From Macquaria australasica (taxonomy: Eukaryota > Chordata > Actinopteri > Centrarchiformes > Percichthyidae): 64,000 nt of DNA. Of the stretch, positions 13,401 to 27,000 are shown piece by piece; position 1 is the stretch's first letter, and the number at the start of each line of letters is the position of its first letter. The DNA lies in assembly GCA_005408345.1 (NCBI GenBank), contig SEMN01000026.1:1008001-1072000 (forward strand). The letters are read 5' to 3'. Position numbers and translations under genes: made by a program. The notes beneath the pieces were generated by a model. It did not search any database. It had not been told where the DNA came from and saw nothing but the letters and a program-made list of their open reading frames with translations.

Positions 13401-14280
13401 CTGCTTTCATCCAAATATCACAGTAAACTGTAGCTAAGGAGTGCTGTTTGCCATCCGCCCAAGTCTGTAACATTAATATTATTTATTATAAACCAAAAAA
13501 AGAGAAACTGTTGAAAATCATCTTCCAGCAACCACAGTCTTATAAATACTACCTTTGAGGAAGTTGGAATATTTTATTGTTGTTGAGACTGTCAACTGTT
13601 AGTGGAAGTGTGTTTAACTTGCTGTGTAGCTGTAGGGCCTGTACCTACGAGCATACTGATGGCAGAAGGCTGTGATGTGAGATTACACTGTATAATGTGT
13701 TAACACTGCATTACAGTCATTTCATGTAGCACTGAAATGATTTGTCGATTGACAGAAAAGTAATTGCCAACCATTTGGATAATCTTTAACAGTTTAAATC
13801 ATCAAGCAAAATACCAGAGATTAGCTGGTTCCAGCTCCTCAGATGGGAGGACTTGCTGCTTTACATCAAACTTGTAAATTAAATATATTTGGGTTTTGGA
13901 CTGTTGGTCATACAAAACAAGGTGTCACGATGGGTTGTCATAACTTGCAATGGGAATTCATAATTATTTTTTTAGTTGCAGACCTAACTTCATGTTTGTG
14001 AATTTTAGCGGTGTGAACCAAACCTATTACTTTCAGCCTGAATGTTCAGTGTTATTATAGATGATGTACATTTAGAGATGTATGTCTCCTGAACATAGCC
14101 TGTTCCATTAGGAGGCTTCCTCAGCCTGTTATGGCTGTTAATGAGCCCTATAATGTGACACTACATGCCACACGCTGCTCCCTAGTGGCCCAGTGGAAAA
14201 CAAGTGACTCCATTAGGCCTTAGCCAAGAAAGGCCCCTCCTTTCTGACAGTATGCAGGAGGAGCCACTGAGCGAGGTGGA

Positions 14281-14339
<59 letters not shown>

Positions 14340-17300
14340 AGGGAGGAGCTAGAGTGGAAGGGAGTAAAGTAGGATGAGTGAGTGAGAAATAAAGGGAGGT
14401 AATAAGAACAGCAAGGTCAGAAAAACACTCTCTTGGGGACGAATGCAATGAAATGAAATGCCGGAGTGCAGCTTAAACCATTTTTACTGCGACTGTCTCT
14501 ATTAAACCGTACTCATTTTACAGGATTAGTATTTGGGGAGAGGGACTCTTCATCGCGAAGATGCTTTCAGCATCAAAGATTTCTGGGGGGGGAAAAAAAG
14601 CTGAGTGGACAGCGTTGACCACTGTGAAGCCACTACTTTAGGATCAAAGAATTGACTCTGTACATTAAATTAGCGCTGGTTGGCTTCACACACCTACATT
14701 ACATCCTCCACAGTTGAGGAGTTTAAAAGATAAAGGGATTATCATTGATTTTTCCAATCATTCTTTACACTGGTTGAAGCAAGAGAGAAGAAAATACTTT
14801 GCATTCAGGCTACTTCAAGGTCAGAGAGATAGAGAGACCCGGTTGCTGTGCAGTGAATGAGAAACTCGAGGTTTCACAGTAATTTCTGATAAAGTGGATG
14901 CGTTCCACTTAACATGCACAGCATAGTTGAGGGGTTTAGTGTGGTGTTTTGTTGTTGTTGTGGCCTGCTGTCAGACCACAGGATGCAGTTTCTGGGGTGA
15001 GCAGGTAGATAATTTTAATGAGACCGTGCGGTGTTGTGACCTCTTAGTTCCAGCATTCGGCCTCCCAGAAGTACATGTACTCCCAGAGACGTGTGGTCCT
15101 GTCCCATCTCTGTTACGGCACCAATCCCCAGCAGCAAGCTCACCTTCAGATGTTTTACACTACATATTCTTAAGCGCTTGCATTATGAAGCATTATTATT
15201 ATCTATTAATCTTAGCCTTAATTTATATACTTTATAAATTATATAATAGGGATGGCTGTAGCTCAAGAGGTGGAACAGGTCGTCCAGTGGTCACAGTGTT
15301 GGCAGTTCGATCCCCACCACCTCCTGTTCACATGTTGAAGTGTCCTTGGGCAAGACACTGAACTGAATGTGTGCGTGAATGACTAAATAAGCAACAAAAA
15401 CCTTGTAAAGCATGTTGGATAAAAGCTATATAAATATAGCCATTTACCATTTATAAACGGGGCCTTTTAAAACATTCAACCTGCTGTCATGGACTAAAGT
15501 TACACACTCACAGTGCTGAATGTTTTCTTATTTTGTTCTCAAAGCTCGATGGTACGTGCCACAAAAACGCTGTTTTACGAAGATTATACCCTCGGGTATT
15601 CTGATATTAGACTGATACGTTCAAAATGTATTTCTCTTACAGCTATTTTTAGATTTTTAGGTTGGATCAAATTGTTGTTATGGAAGTTGTTGTACACACT
15701 TTTAAATCTACTTCATGGTTTTAACAAGCAAGGGGGAAATGGGGACTTTAATAGTAAACGAACAGATCTGAAAACTTGATAGGGTCGTAAATTTAACACC
15801 AGGGGAAGTTTTGAGAAGAGTCCAGATTTATGTACTGTGTTCACTCTGCTCTGCAAATGTGACTTTTGGAGAAGTTAAGGTCCAGGGAAACTACATGAAC
15901 TCTACATAACCCCATGAACTCACAAGTGTTTCTAACTTATGGCAAATATCTTTTGGGCATAACAAACTAAAATAAATATTGCTAACTTAAAATAACAAAT
16001 GACAAACATGACAAGTGCCTGATTGTGACCATTTTAAAACAGATTTAGACTGACTATGACATAGAGGCTTATACCGTACAAGTCAAAGTTAACTGGCACA
16101 GTCAAGATGCAACTTTTAAAAACTTGTATTTATGCAAATGTATTACAGGTAATTTAGAAATAAATACCAAAATTCTTTTAAAAATCAGTTGGGCATGAAA
16201 AAAGCGCATTAATCACTCATACTGACAACAGTTAACAATTAAATCAACTAGTACTAATACTTTCATCTTATATATATGTTGTAGTCTTGGTATTGAAATC
16301 ACTTCTAATGAGTACAAATGGAGATTTCTGCAGTGATCCGAGCCCAGTCAGGGAGCAGATTGCTGAGCTTTGTAGGGCGAATATAAAGTTTGCCTCCACA
16401 GCTGTTTAACATAGCGATGCCAAGAGTCTCTGAACCCCCTCATTATGTAGGGGGAACCTGGCATATGGCAGTATTCTCTGTGGGCATTCACAAGGACAGG
16501 GCACTGCAGATGGGGTGGGGAGGACACTTGCTGGTTCCTAACTAACACCCCTCCAGATCATTTTCCACCAATGCTGGCTAATGTGTAAGAAGCACAGAGC
16601 ATGAGAACTGTCCTGATGTTACTGTTTTATCACAAAGACTTGCAGACATGCACACAAACCCACATTAACACACACGTGCCCACATGCTCTGGTGTACTGA
16701 AATCACATGAGAAAGGTAGCAAACCTTCTGAGCCCATGATGAAGTGGTGAATATCTGGCCCCGTGGACATGCGTGGGCCCTGACAGCCCTTTTCAATCAC
16801 CCCTTTTGGGGTCACCATCTTTACGTGGACGACCTATTCAGTCAGAAAACAGCAACAACAACACTTTTTAGAAACAAAAATATGCAAACAGTAGTATACT
16901 TTGCTTTCAAAGATTTACAAATATGACAAAAAAATTATAATTTGAATATTGATAAGAGTGCCACGTCTGAGCACATTTCATAACTGATACTGTGACCACT
17001 GCATTTTAGAGGTGAGGGTAAAGTCCACAAAACCTTTGCTAATAATTTCCTTTCTAATTACTGTGTGCATAACTGCTGTGTCCTGACTGTCATCCCGTGT
17101 TTAGAACAAACATGAGCAGGAAGGTAAAGGGGAGGGCGAGCGGCTCACCAGGTCCTCAATGTTGCCGTAGATGTTCTTCTTCATGCCCGATGCTCTGGTT
17201 GCTACCCAGCCCCCCAGGGAGCTGAACTCCATGGAGTCAGGCTCATGCCCCGTACAGTAGCCACTCTGATTGAGCTGTGAAAAAAAATGAAAGAAAATAG

Positions 17301-18007
17301 AAGTGAGCTAAAAATGTTTGGAAAACAATGACGTTGTAAACCCACAAGAATGTTTTAATAACAAGCAAAAAGAATGAGCAAGCAAAGGGGGAAAAAATAA
17401 TTGCAGCTCTGCTGCTGAATTTCACTGCTCTCGCTTTGCTGCAATGCTAAAACTCAGGTTTTATGGCATCATAGATTTTTACAACGGCCTAAAATAAACC
17501 AAGTGGAAAGAGCACGAAAAGACTAAAAAGAGAGATCAGTGCGTTATTTGGGCGGTGCTGAATTCCACTGCTCGACTGGATCACTGATGTTATGTGTAAA
17601 ATAATAGCTGTATTCTGCCAGGTGACATGTTTCTGCCTTTTATGAATACTAGTAAAATTACAATTACAGAATCTCCACTTCTACATGTTTATGGAAATCT
17701 GTGAGTTATACAGGCCATGTCTCAGACAGTCTTGATGGAAGATTGCTGCATAGTCAGCTTCCACAGCCCCACCCAATCCACAAAATACTGTGAGTGACTT
17801 CTTAGTTACTTGCCACATGGCCATGACAATATGACAGTGTACTTTTGGGGTTGTTTGAGAATGTGACACAAAAAAGCAACCCAGCAACCTTCATCAGATG
17901 CACCATCCCTAGAGCTTTGAGGAGAATGTGTAGGTCATCAGGAACCTACACATTCTCCTCATGGCTGCCTAACCCCTAAAAGATTGCATCTTTAGGCAGA
18001 ACATTTA

Positions 18008-18047
<40 letters not shown>

Positions 18048-21000
18048 GGACCTTAAAGTACAACAACCACCATCAAAAGCACAAAAAGGGGGTTAAGTCG
18101 GGCCTTGTTTTATCACAGCACTCCCCTGGAAGGCAGTTTATAATGCAGACCCATCTGCTCCATCAAAACGGCCCAGTCTAAATGCAGAGGTGGAGTCTGC
18201 TTTAGATGCAGCTCACGTGTTCTTCTACATCAAATGCCTGCTCCTTCTCCATTTTTCTGAATTAGCTTGATGCTGCCATCTGCTCATGACCGCCGCCTCA
18301 CTCTCTAATCTCTCCCCTTCAGCACTCTGCTCCTGTCGCAAACTCCTTCCTAAACCCTGTTAGATCTATTGAGCAAAGAGTACTAAGGTGACTGAGCATG
18401 GGCAGCCTGCATGTGAATGGTCACACAGCTTGATTGTTGGCACAACATTTTACAATAATGTAAGCTCTTTCAGTGGATGAATATGGACGGATGAGCAGTA
18501 CTTACCAATCTCTCCAAATCCTGACCGACGATGCCAGCTTCCACGTGGGCAGTTAAATTTTTCTCGTCGATCCACAAAATGCGGTTCTGTGAGTGAAAAA
18601 CAAACAACATGACTGAGGTCATAAAGCACTCTGTATGAATGCTTCATGCCATATGGTATAGAAGAAACACTCTCTAATGCTGTTTGTTTCATTTGTTTAA
18701 AATGAAAACACAAGATCTTAATGAAAATGTTGTGTATCTACATGTCTGTCATCTGAACTCTAAACCTGCCTACATCTGTTATGTTGACTAGAAATATCTG
18801 CCCTCAGCAGCAGTCCATGGAGACAGCCCCTTGACAGTTTGCCTACACTACTGGACGTTTTGCACCAGCATGTCCTTCTAGCCTGACGGTCACATGTGTG
18901 AGGATAAATGTGTGTACAGGGGCTTCGGGACAGAGACAGTTTCCTCAAGGTTAAACTCAATTTAACATCTAATTCCAAATATATGCCTCTTATTTGGGCC
19001 GCTGGGCACGTGGCCTACCCCTACCTGCAGAGGGTCATTTCACACCTGCCATCAATTATTCTCCAGAGGTAATAAACTTTATGTTCCATCCACACTGCTC
19101 CTTTCATGTGCTTCCATTGGAGCCACCTCACCTCTGAACCCTGACACACAACACTGGTCACTGGTGTCTGTGGCACCAAACTCAATGACTGGTGGGCTCG
19201 CAGCATCCAGACAGCTTATATATCACCTCTATTGGAGCCTGGATCAAAGGGCTGTACTGTACTGGTGTCAATATTCACCATTTTATATTATATCCAATGA
19301 AACTTCATCATGTTCATGGTGAGACGCTCGGGATTCCATTAAAATTGAGTAACACATTCATCATTGTAAAAACAACAATTAAGTTGTGCCCCACTTACAC
19401 ACAACAAATACCCTAATTCTAACTATGGCTGAAAATAAATTATTATTTTCATTAGTGAAGTGAAAAAATTGTGAAAAAAGTGCATCACAGTTTTTCAGGA
19501 GCCTGAGGTGATGTCTCCAAATTAGTTGTTTTATCAGAGAAATAGTCTAAAATCCAAAAGCATTCAATTTACATTTATATAAAACAGAGGAAAAATTGGC
19601 ATATCCTCACATTTCCTCACAATAATTTAAATAATGATAATCCATTTGTGTTGATTGATTTATCATTTTTAACAATATTCTTAATATGTAGAAGATCCCC
19701 TCTGGAAAAATAACAAAGTGGTATATGGACATACACAGAAAAATGCCAACATGGACACTATTGTCCCATAATGCAATAGCATGCAGTTTGAATTGGTGGC
19801 ACATGTTGAGATTGCTGAGTGACCAACGCCGCCACCATTAATTCCCTGTGCTCTGCCTATCAAAAAAGGATGTTGATTACGGAGTGTCAATAATGTAAAA
19901 TAAATTCTGTAAATCTGTTATGCCAACAGCAAAATCTGACATGACATATTGTACCTTAAATCAATCATGAGGAAACATTAACAATAAACACAGAAAGCTA
20001 CTCAGAAACGATTAACAATGTTTAAGCTCATGCATTTTTAACTGTTTCAGCTCACACATTTTTTAAGCTATAAAATACAAAAACTAAAGCTGATTATGAT
20101 TCATTCTAAATACACCTCTCGCTTCTTGTTCTATTCTGATACAGAATGAGTCTTGCCCTTCAGATAAATAACCTTCACTCCAACCTCAATAAATAGTTAC
20201 ACCAGAACAATGTAATGTAAACCAATGGAATTTACTAGCTTTGAAAAACGTATGATGTTCACTCTTAGTTAAGATGGTGTCAAAGCATGTTGAATTAGCT
20301 CTATGGTCAGTTTGGAGGCTGCAGATTGTGATGGTGTTATGTTACAGTCCATTATATTAATGGCATATTTCATATTTTGTCAATCTCCATTTACATACAT
20401 ACGAAAAACACAACAAGAGTCTCTCAGACGGTCTCAGAAACCTGACATTTTAAGTTTCACAATGATAGTATTTATTCAACTGTATCAGACTGCATTTTCT
20501 TTGGTTTCAGTTTTTCTTGTCATTAGTGCAGATCAACTCTTCTGACACTTAGAAGACGCATGTGTTTACGTACCATCTGTGAGGTATCCAGAGAGACAAT
20601 GGAGCGAGTTTCCTCTGGGGGGCACTCTAGGGCACTAGAGACACTAGTACCTCCTGAGAGAGGAAAAAACAACAGTTAAAATAAGACTTACAGTAGAGAA
20701 GCCTTCAAATGGACCATGTGATTATACTTGACACTTTCCTGGTTTCGTGTTTTTAACACAAACACACACATGAATCTAGGGCTTGGTATCAAACCTAAAT
20801 GTTTATCGAGTTCCGTCTGAAATGTGTCTGTAGCGTTGAGTAGTGAAAATTGTCTGGCAGTGAAAGTTAGCATTGAATGCCTTATCAGGTCTTTGATCAG
20901 ATATTTCCTGATTTAAGTCGTAACTTTTTTAAAACCTCCATTTTTTTCGGCACAACTGTGAGTGGCTTCTTATGTTAAAAACTGCTGTGTTTGAGAAGTT

Positions 21001-24000
21001 TCGCTTGTTTAGTTATGATAAAAAATAAATATTATATTAATAAATATTTCTGAGAAAAAGGTATTACATATGATAGGGGTTCCCAGGCTGGAGGTGAACT
21101 GGAGTGTTGTGACTACATCATATGCTTAGATTGGTGGTCCAGTAGGAAACCTGCAATTTTTTTTTGTTTGTTGCTTGAGTACAAAACACACACAGCAAGA
21201 CATAAAATTCTGCATAGCTTCCACTGCACTGTCAGCAGTAACTTATTTACCAGGTTCATTCATAGATTTCGTGGCTTCATTAATAAAAAATAATATATTA
21301 AAAGTACATTAAATATAAATACACATCTAGTGGCCTGTATATACAGATAATTATGCTGATTAGAGCCACTGATTTCATGACTCACCTCCATATGGAATCA
21401 AACAAACATTATGTTTGCACGCCAGTTCCACAATTTTCACAACATCATTGTGGCAATCTGCAAAGACACAGAATATAAAGGAACTTTTTTTATTTACCGC
21501 CCTCTATTGGATTCATAAATTAAATGTTCACATAATAACCAGAGTAGATACATTGCAAAGGAAATTTAAAAAATGGCATCTAACACTATGTGTATACAGA
21601 AGACAATAAATAAATGTATATGGCCTGAGCCATTAGAGCTGGGGGACCAGCAGAGAGGCAGGGTGCGTTTTGATTTGTCTGATAGTCAAGCCCGAGGAAA
21701 AGCCCCGGGCGGAGTCAGACTGCATGAAGCTCCACTCTCTGGGGTGGGATGTGCTGGATCAATACAAACGTGCTTTAGCCAATCATGAAGCTCACATCCA
21801 TTCACACTGGAGTGGTGAGCGAGTGGGAAGAGCAGCAATACCCACCCACATGGATGTGCTTTGCTGGCCTCAAGTGCTTTTAGAGGCAGTGAGAAATGTC
21901 TGCATTCTAGTACATTTTGCCATCCAATTAAACACACAGCTTCCGCCTACGGACTACAGTTCAACAAACTAAACCTCCACTTAAAAAACACAGCTCGACT
22001 TGGAGGGACTACCGATAAGATACATAGCAAATGAGAGTGTATTCGCGGGGCCGGTAAAATTAAAATTTGGTGCTGGTGTGGATGAAACGATATCTACAGT
22101 TGCTCTGTGATTTGCTGCCCATTTGGGAGGCTGCTAATCAAGTTTCAACTATCAGTCAACACTCATTTGCATGATAAAATAGTGCCAGCCATAACAACAG
22201 AAAACCAATCTCGGAATCATAATTCATGGGTGTACTGTGCAGGGCCAGACTGTGGAGTATTGGGTGTCAACCGTCCTCCCCCTGACGCTTCTTATTAAGC
22301 CTCCACTCATACATATTAATATCCCTGCCTCTGCAGAGATTAACCCTTTAAATCACCTAAGCCAGTAGGGGGATCAGTGATGCTACGTGGGTGGAGAAAA
22401 ACAGGCCGATAAAAACACGGAAATGACACAGCTTCTGAACTTACTTGGCCACACCACCATGTCTGGAACACGACCAACTTTCCCTTCTCGCAGAGCGAAG
22501 ATCTCGTGTAAGCAATGGCCTGGAAGAAAATACAGCAATGGGATGACACAAACCCACATACATTTTAATATGACCATCACAAATAAAAACACAGTTGCTA
22601 AATTAAAAATCATGCTAAACAATCAGACAGACAGATTATATGCTGATTGTGGTTTAAAAACATTTAAAGGGCCTCACCGTGGGCGCGAAACACCCGGTCC
22701 TCTGCGTCATGAGAGAAGGGAATACCTGTGGATTTCACTTCCTCCACGAAGGCCTCGTTAAGAGTGGGAGGCTGTACAGCACTGCTAGTCAGAATGGGCT
22801 GAAACAAAACAAGCCATTGTGGTTTTGGTAACTGTGACTAAGTGCTCTTCTTTGCCATTCATTGAAGGCACAACAAATAAATATGAATTACACTCACCGT
22901 TGCTAGAGTTTTATGCTGCACGCTAGCTCCAAACGTGTTTTCCATCCAATCTTTCAGGCTGGGGATGATCATACCACTTAGTCTATACCTGGATTGTGTA
23001 AAGGAAGACAGATTGTGTGAACAACCAATTAAAAGAAATAATAAAAAAATACCCTTCATGTATTAGTGGTGGTATTCCAGTGGTGGAACTCAAAGCCCTC
23101 ATTTGAATACATCTGAATGCTTGACTGGGCTTATTCATTTGGAAAACCAGGCCTGTATCTAATCAGAATAAAGCGTGAGGTTTGAGTCCAATGAGGTTAT
23201 TAGGCAAGCAGAGCAGTAGTGACAGTGCTGTCCGTGTGATCGCCCTCGCCATCCCTTGCATAATTGAGCTGCTGGCACAGCCTGGGCCAGCCCATCAGGG
23301 GACTGTGGTGTGCCTTTGTCCAAGAGACCATGAAGCACACTCTATAATGAAAAAGCCTCTGTCACAGTGAACGCGGAGGAGGAGAACACCATCTTTGTGC
23401 ATGCATTCAACTGCGCCCCAGCCTCGGTTACTGTATGCCAGCCCAGGTAGCTTTACAGTAGAGAGGGCACAGAGTGATTTGTGGCAACGGCTTGCACAGG
23501 AGGAAACCATGTGCCGTGCAACATCCTGTTCAGCTCGACTCATTGCCCAAAATACATCCTCATACACACACTGTGCCAGTTCTCAATCGGACATGCAGGG
23601 CTATCTCTTCCAAAGTCATATGTCATGATTACAGTTACAAGGCTCATCTATACCTCTGCTCTTGTCATGGGAGACAGGGATAAAGGTACAGAAAGAACCA
23701 TTCTCTCTGTTGTAAAATGAAGCCACATTTAGTGAGACTGAGGACAACTGGCTTTGTTTCTGGACACCCTCAAACATTCAAACTAAATCTTTTTTTTCTT
23801 CAAAAGTCAGAGAATAACTGTTTACCCACAACTCCCCAGAGACACATCAATAATTACTAACATAATATGTTCAATTTTTGAACAGATTGGAAAGCGGTTT
23901 CTGTTAATGAGTAACAGAGTTTGGGAAAGCTGAAAATCACAACCAGTGACCTTCTCAGATGACAATGAACAGTTCAAATGCCAACCACTAGGTGGCAGTA

Positions 24001-27000
24001 GCACCCCATAGCTGTGAGCGTAGGAAGGGGACAACTGATTTCAAAAGCTGGGTTCACAGTATGGGCTGTGAATATGATCAATCAACTCCAGCCGCAAGTC
24101 ACCCCAAACGTATGAAGCTGAAACTAGACAATGGCTGTGCTACAACAAGATTAGAGGCCGTGAATGAGATCTACTACTGACTGATTTCTCTAAATCACCA
24201 ACAGATAAGCATAAATAGTATATCTAAGAGCGGTGATGTGATATTATACAGTACCTTTTGCCTGTAAATTCTGCTTGACCTTTCTTATTGAAGAGGAATC
24301 TTGAATCGCTGTATCCCCAGCCGTTCCATTTCATAATCTCCTGCCTGTGGAAAAACAAATATTGGCAGAGGTTAAGTCAACTCATACACCTTACACTTGA
24401 ACTTAAATTCCACCAGAGTAAGTTAAACAAAACCTGGTTTATTCTTAATTTGCCACCACTGTCCCTCTGGACTGACACTAGCTTAGCAATTTCAACAAGA
24501 CAAAGAGGAAAAGGGAAAGTCCTTGCTGATAATATGACACATCATACTGAAATTTTAACACCCAGATATATAGCATTTCACTGGAGGGAAAATGTCTTCT
24601 CTTCTTCTTATTTAATTCAGTCATTCACAGCCTTTTGCATTCATCCAAGGTGGGGCTGGCTATCACTTGGCAAATTTACAATATGGGAAGGTGCAGACAT
24701 GCACACCTACAACATTCCCTGGGTGACTACCACTACACAACACTCTGCACACAGGCTCGCAAACACACAGCTTGTTGACATTGTAACGCAGAAGCAGAAG
24801 CAGAAGCGACACATTCAAACGGCATATCCACCAACAGAGGAAGCTAGCAGACACTCCCTGTGCCGTCAGCCATTTCCCATCCAACACAATAAAATATTTT
24901 ACATTTATGGCACCTGGTAGGCACACTCATCCATGGCTAGTTTCAATACCGCTCTGTTTTTATGATTAGTGTGTGCTGAACTAACACGCTTCAGCTAATT
25001 ATTTAGCACATGCATCCACTTAAATAGCACACAAGCACCAGCCATACTTTCTGTTCTTTGTTGTAGAATGGCCAACCATATTGGAGTACAGCCATAGATA
25101 CTTAAGATGTGGAATTTTTCAAACAAATGATAAGATATTTATCCCGAGGGAAACTGTTGTGCAGCAGTTGCAGTACAAAGTAGGAAAGTGTGCAAATACA
25201 GAGTGCAAGTATGAAAAATATCAATAAACATATCCAAAATCCAAATATACACAATGCCAAAAATATAAACAAGGTTAACAGTAAGCTAGTTGGTGAGTTG
25301 CATATAGATATGTATGAGAAGTGGTATATAGTTATGTGTACAATATCACATCTCAAGAGCAGGTAAGTGTATATGGCTATTGAAAAAGTTCAATTATGTC
25401 CGTGATATTGCACAATATGTCCCGTAAATCAGAGAGTTGTAATGATTGTTAATCCACGGAGAGACAGTAATCCAGAGAGTGAGAGAGACACTAAACATAC
25501 AGAGCAGAACAGAAACATGCTACTACGCTATATATGCTAGATTGCCTGTGCTCCAATACTGCGCAGAGCTTGTGCGCTTGTGTACTTACACTCTGCAGAA
25601 AGACAGCTCACCACTCACAGAGCAACCATAACTCATGGGTCACTTGGGATGGGATGCTAACACAGTGGAGTAAAAAGCCATAATTAATATTAATACCTGC
25701 CAAAATTGAGTTTCCTATAAATCAAGAGTGAAAGTAGAAATGGGAGTGACACACTGAGTCTAATGAATCCTCGCTACCATTGATGTGCCGTCATAGCTGC
25801 TGAACATACTGAATAAAAATGTATCAATAAATGTGGCAAGCATGTGGCAAGGTCAGCGAGTACACACTGTTAGTAAAAGACGATTTCCGGCCATCCGCAA
25901 GGTCCTGTTTAAAGGCACAACAGAAGGTCTTAATGAGTTGCGTTTTGATAAACTGAGCTCTTTACTGCCTGCATGCATCTCGACTCACTCTGTATACACA
26001 ACATCTATTGCATGTCTGTTTATCCTGGAAGAGGGATCCCTCCTCTGTTGCTCTTCCTGAGGTTTCTTCTCTTTTTCCCGTTAAAAGCTTTTTCTGGGGG
26101 AGTTTTTTGCTTATCCGAATCGAAGGTCTATGGATAGAGGATGCCGTATGCTGTACAGATAGTGAAGCTCTTTTAGGTACATTTGTGATTTGTAATATGG
26201 GGTTGGATAAATAAAACTGCCTTGACATGACTTAACTAGACCTACTATAACGGATATAACAAAAAAGAAATCTATGTGTGAATTAAGTTGTAGCAGCTTA
26301 TAATGCTCAACTGAAATTCCTTCTTCTATCAATTTCAAAAAACTGGATTAGCAACACATTTTGTATATAGTAAGCTAAAATTGTGTGACACTGCATTTAA
26401 CACTATTTTGCATGTAGAATGATGTTTTACAGTATAATGATGCTTCTTTGGACAGAAACAACGATAGATAACAGTTGTGGATAATGTCAATCACTCTTAG
26501 ACTATGAGCTGAGATGAGGTTATGGGATACGGGGAGTTGCACACATCTTTAATTAAATGTGCATATGTACGACTACACTGGACAAATATATAATGCAAAA
26601 CAATTTAACAGCACCTCAAACTACAGCCTCGAAAATGACCAAAATGAATCAACTCTCCATAGGAAGGTAGGATTATTTGCAGGGCTACTGTATTAAACTG
26701 CATTAGTTTCAGTTAGGTATACCTAGGACCAAATGAAAAACAAAAGTGGATATCCCTTTATCAATGCATCAGTGGTGGTTGTAGTGGATGAGGCTTTTAA
26801 TTAAAATGTTGTTACCAGTGGAGCTGAGGACCCACAAAACCTGCAAATCAGGATTTTTGTCTGAAACCACTAAACTAACCATACAAGAAAGGTTACAGTG
26901 AGAATGTGTGTAAAATTGTCTTGGTACTTTATTATTACAGCATGATATGTGGTTATGTAAAATTAAACAAAAGGCAGGGAGTTCACCACACTGTTGAACT

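Larger units (their letters stand above)
12971..16724 (-). other. agps: agps intron 10
   Basis: This 3.75-kb intron contains a MITE copy, the GA microsatellite, a CTCF-like word and the SINE described separately. The rest is AT-rich with no recognised gene. An open frame at 14,927-15,361 runs into the SINE and is not a gene. Confidence 0.7.

Noticed and set aside
15249..15330. Possible tRNA gene
   Set aside because: A and B boxes are present, but the cloverleaf arms do not pair and the sequence continues into a SINE body and tail.
14927..15361. 144-codon plus-strand open frame
   Set aside because: It runs from intron DNA into the SINE at 15,249.
18250..18280. Further CTCF-like word on the minus strand
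   Set aside because: AGCAGATGGCAGC lacks the leading CC, leaving two or more mismatches to the consensus.
24288..24920. 210-codon plus-strand open frame
   Set aside because: It runs antisense across agps exon 2 into intron 1, has no recognisable domain and ends in ordinary intron DNA.
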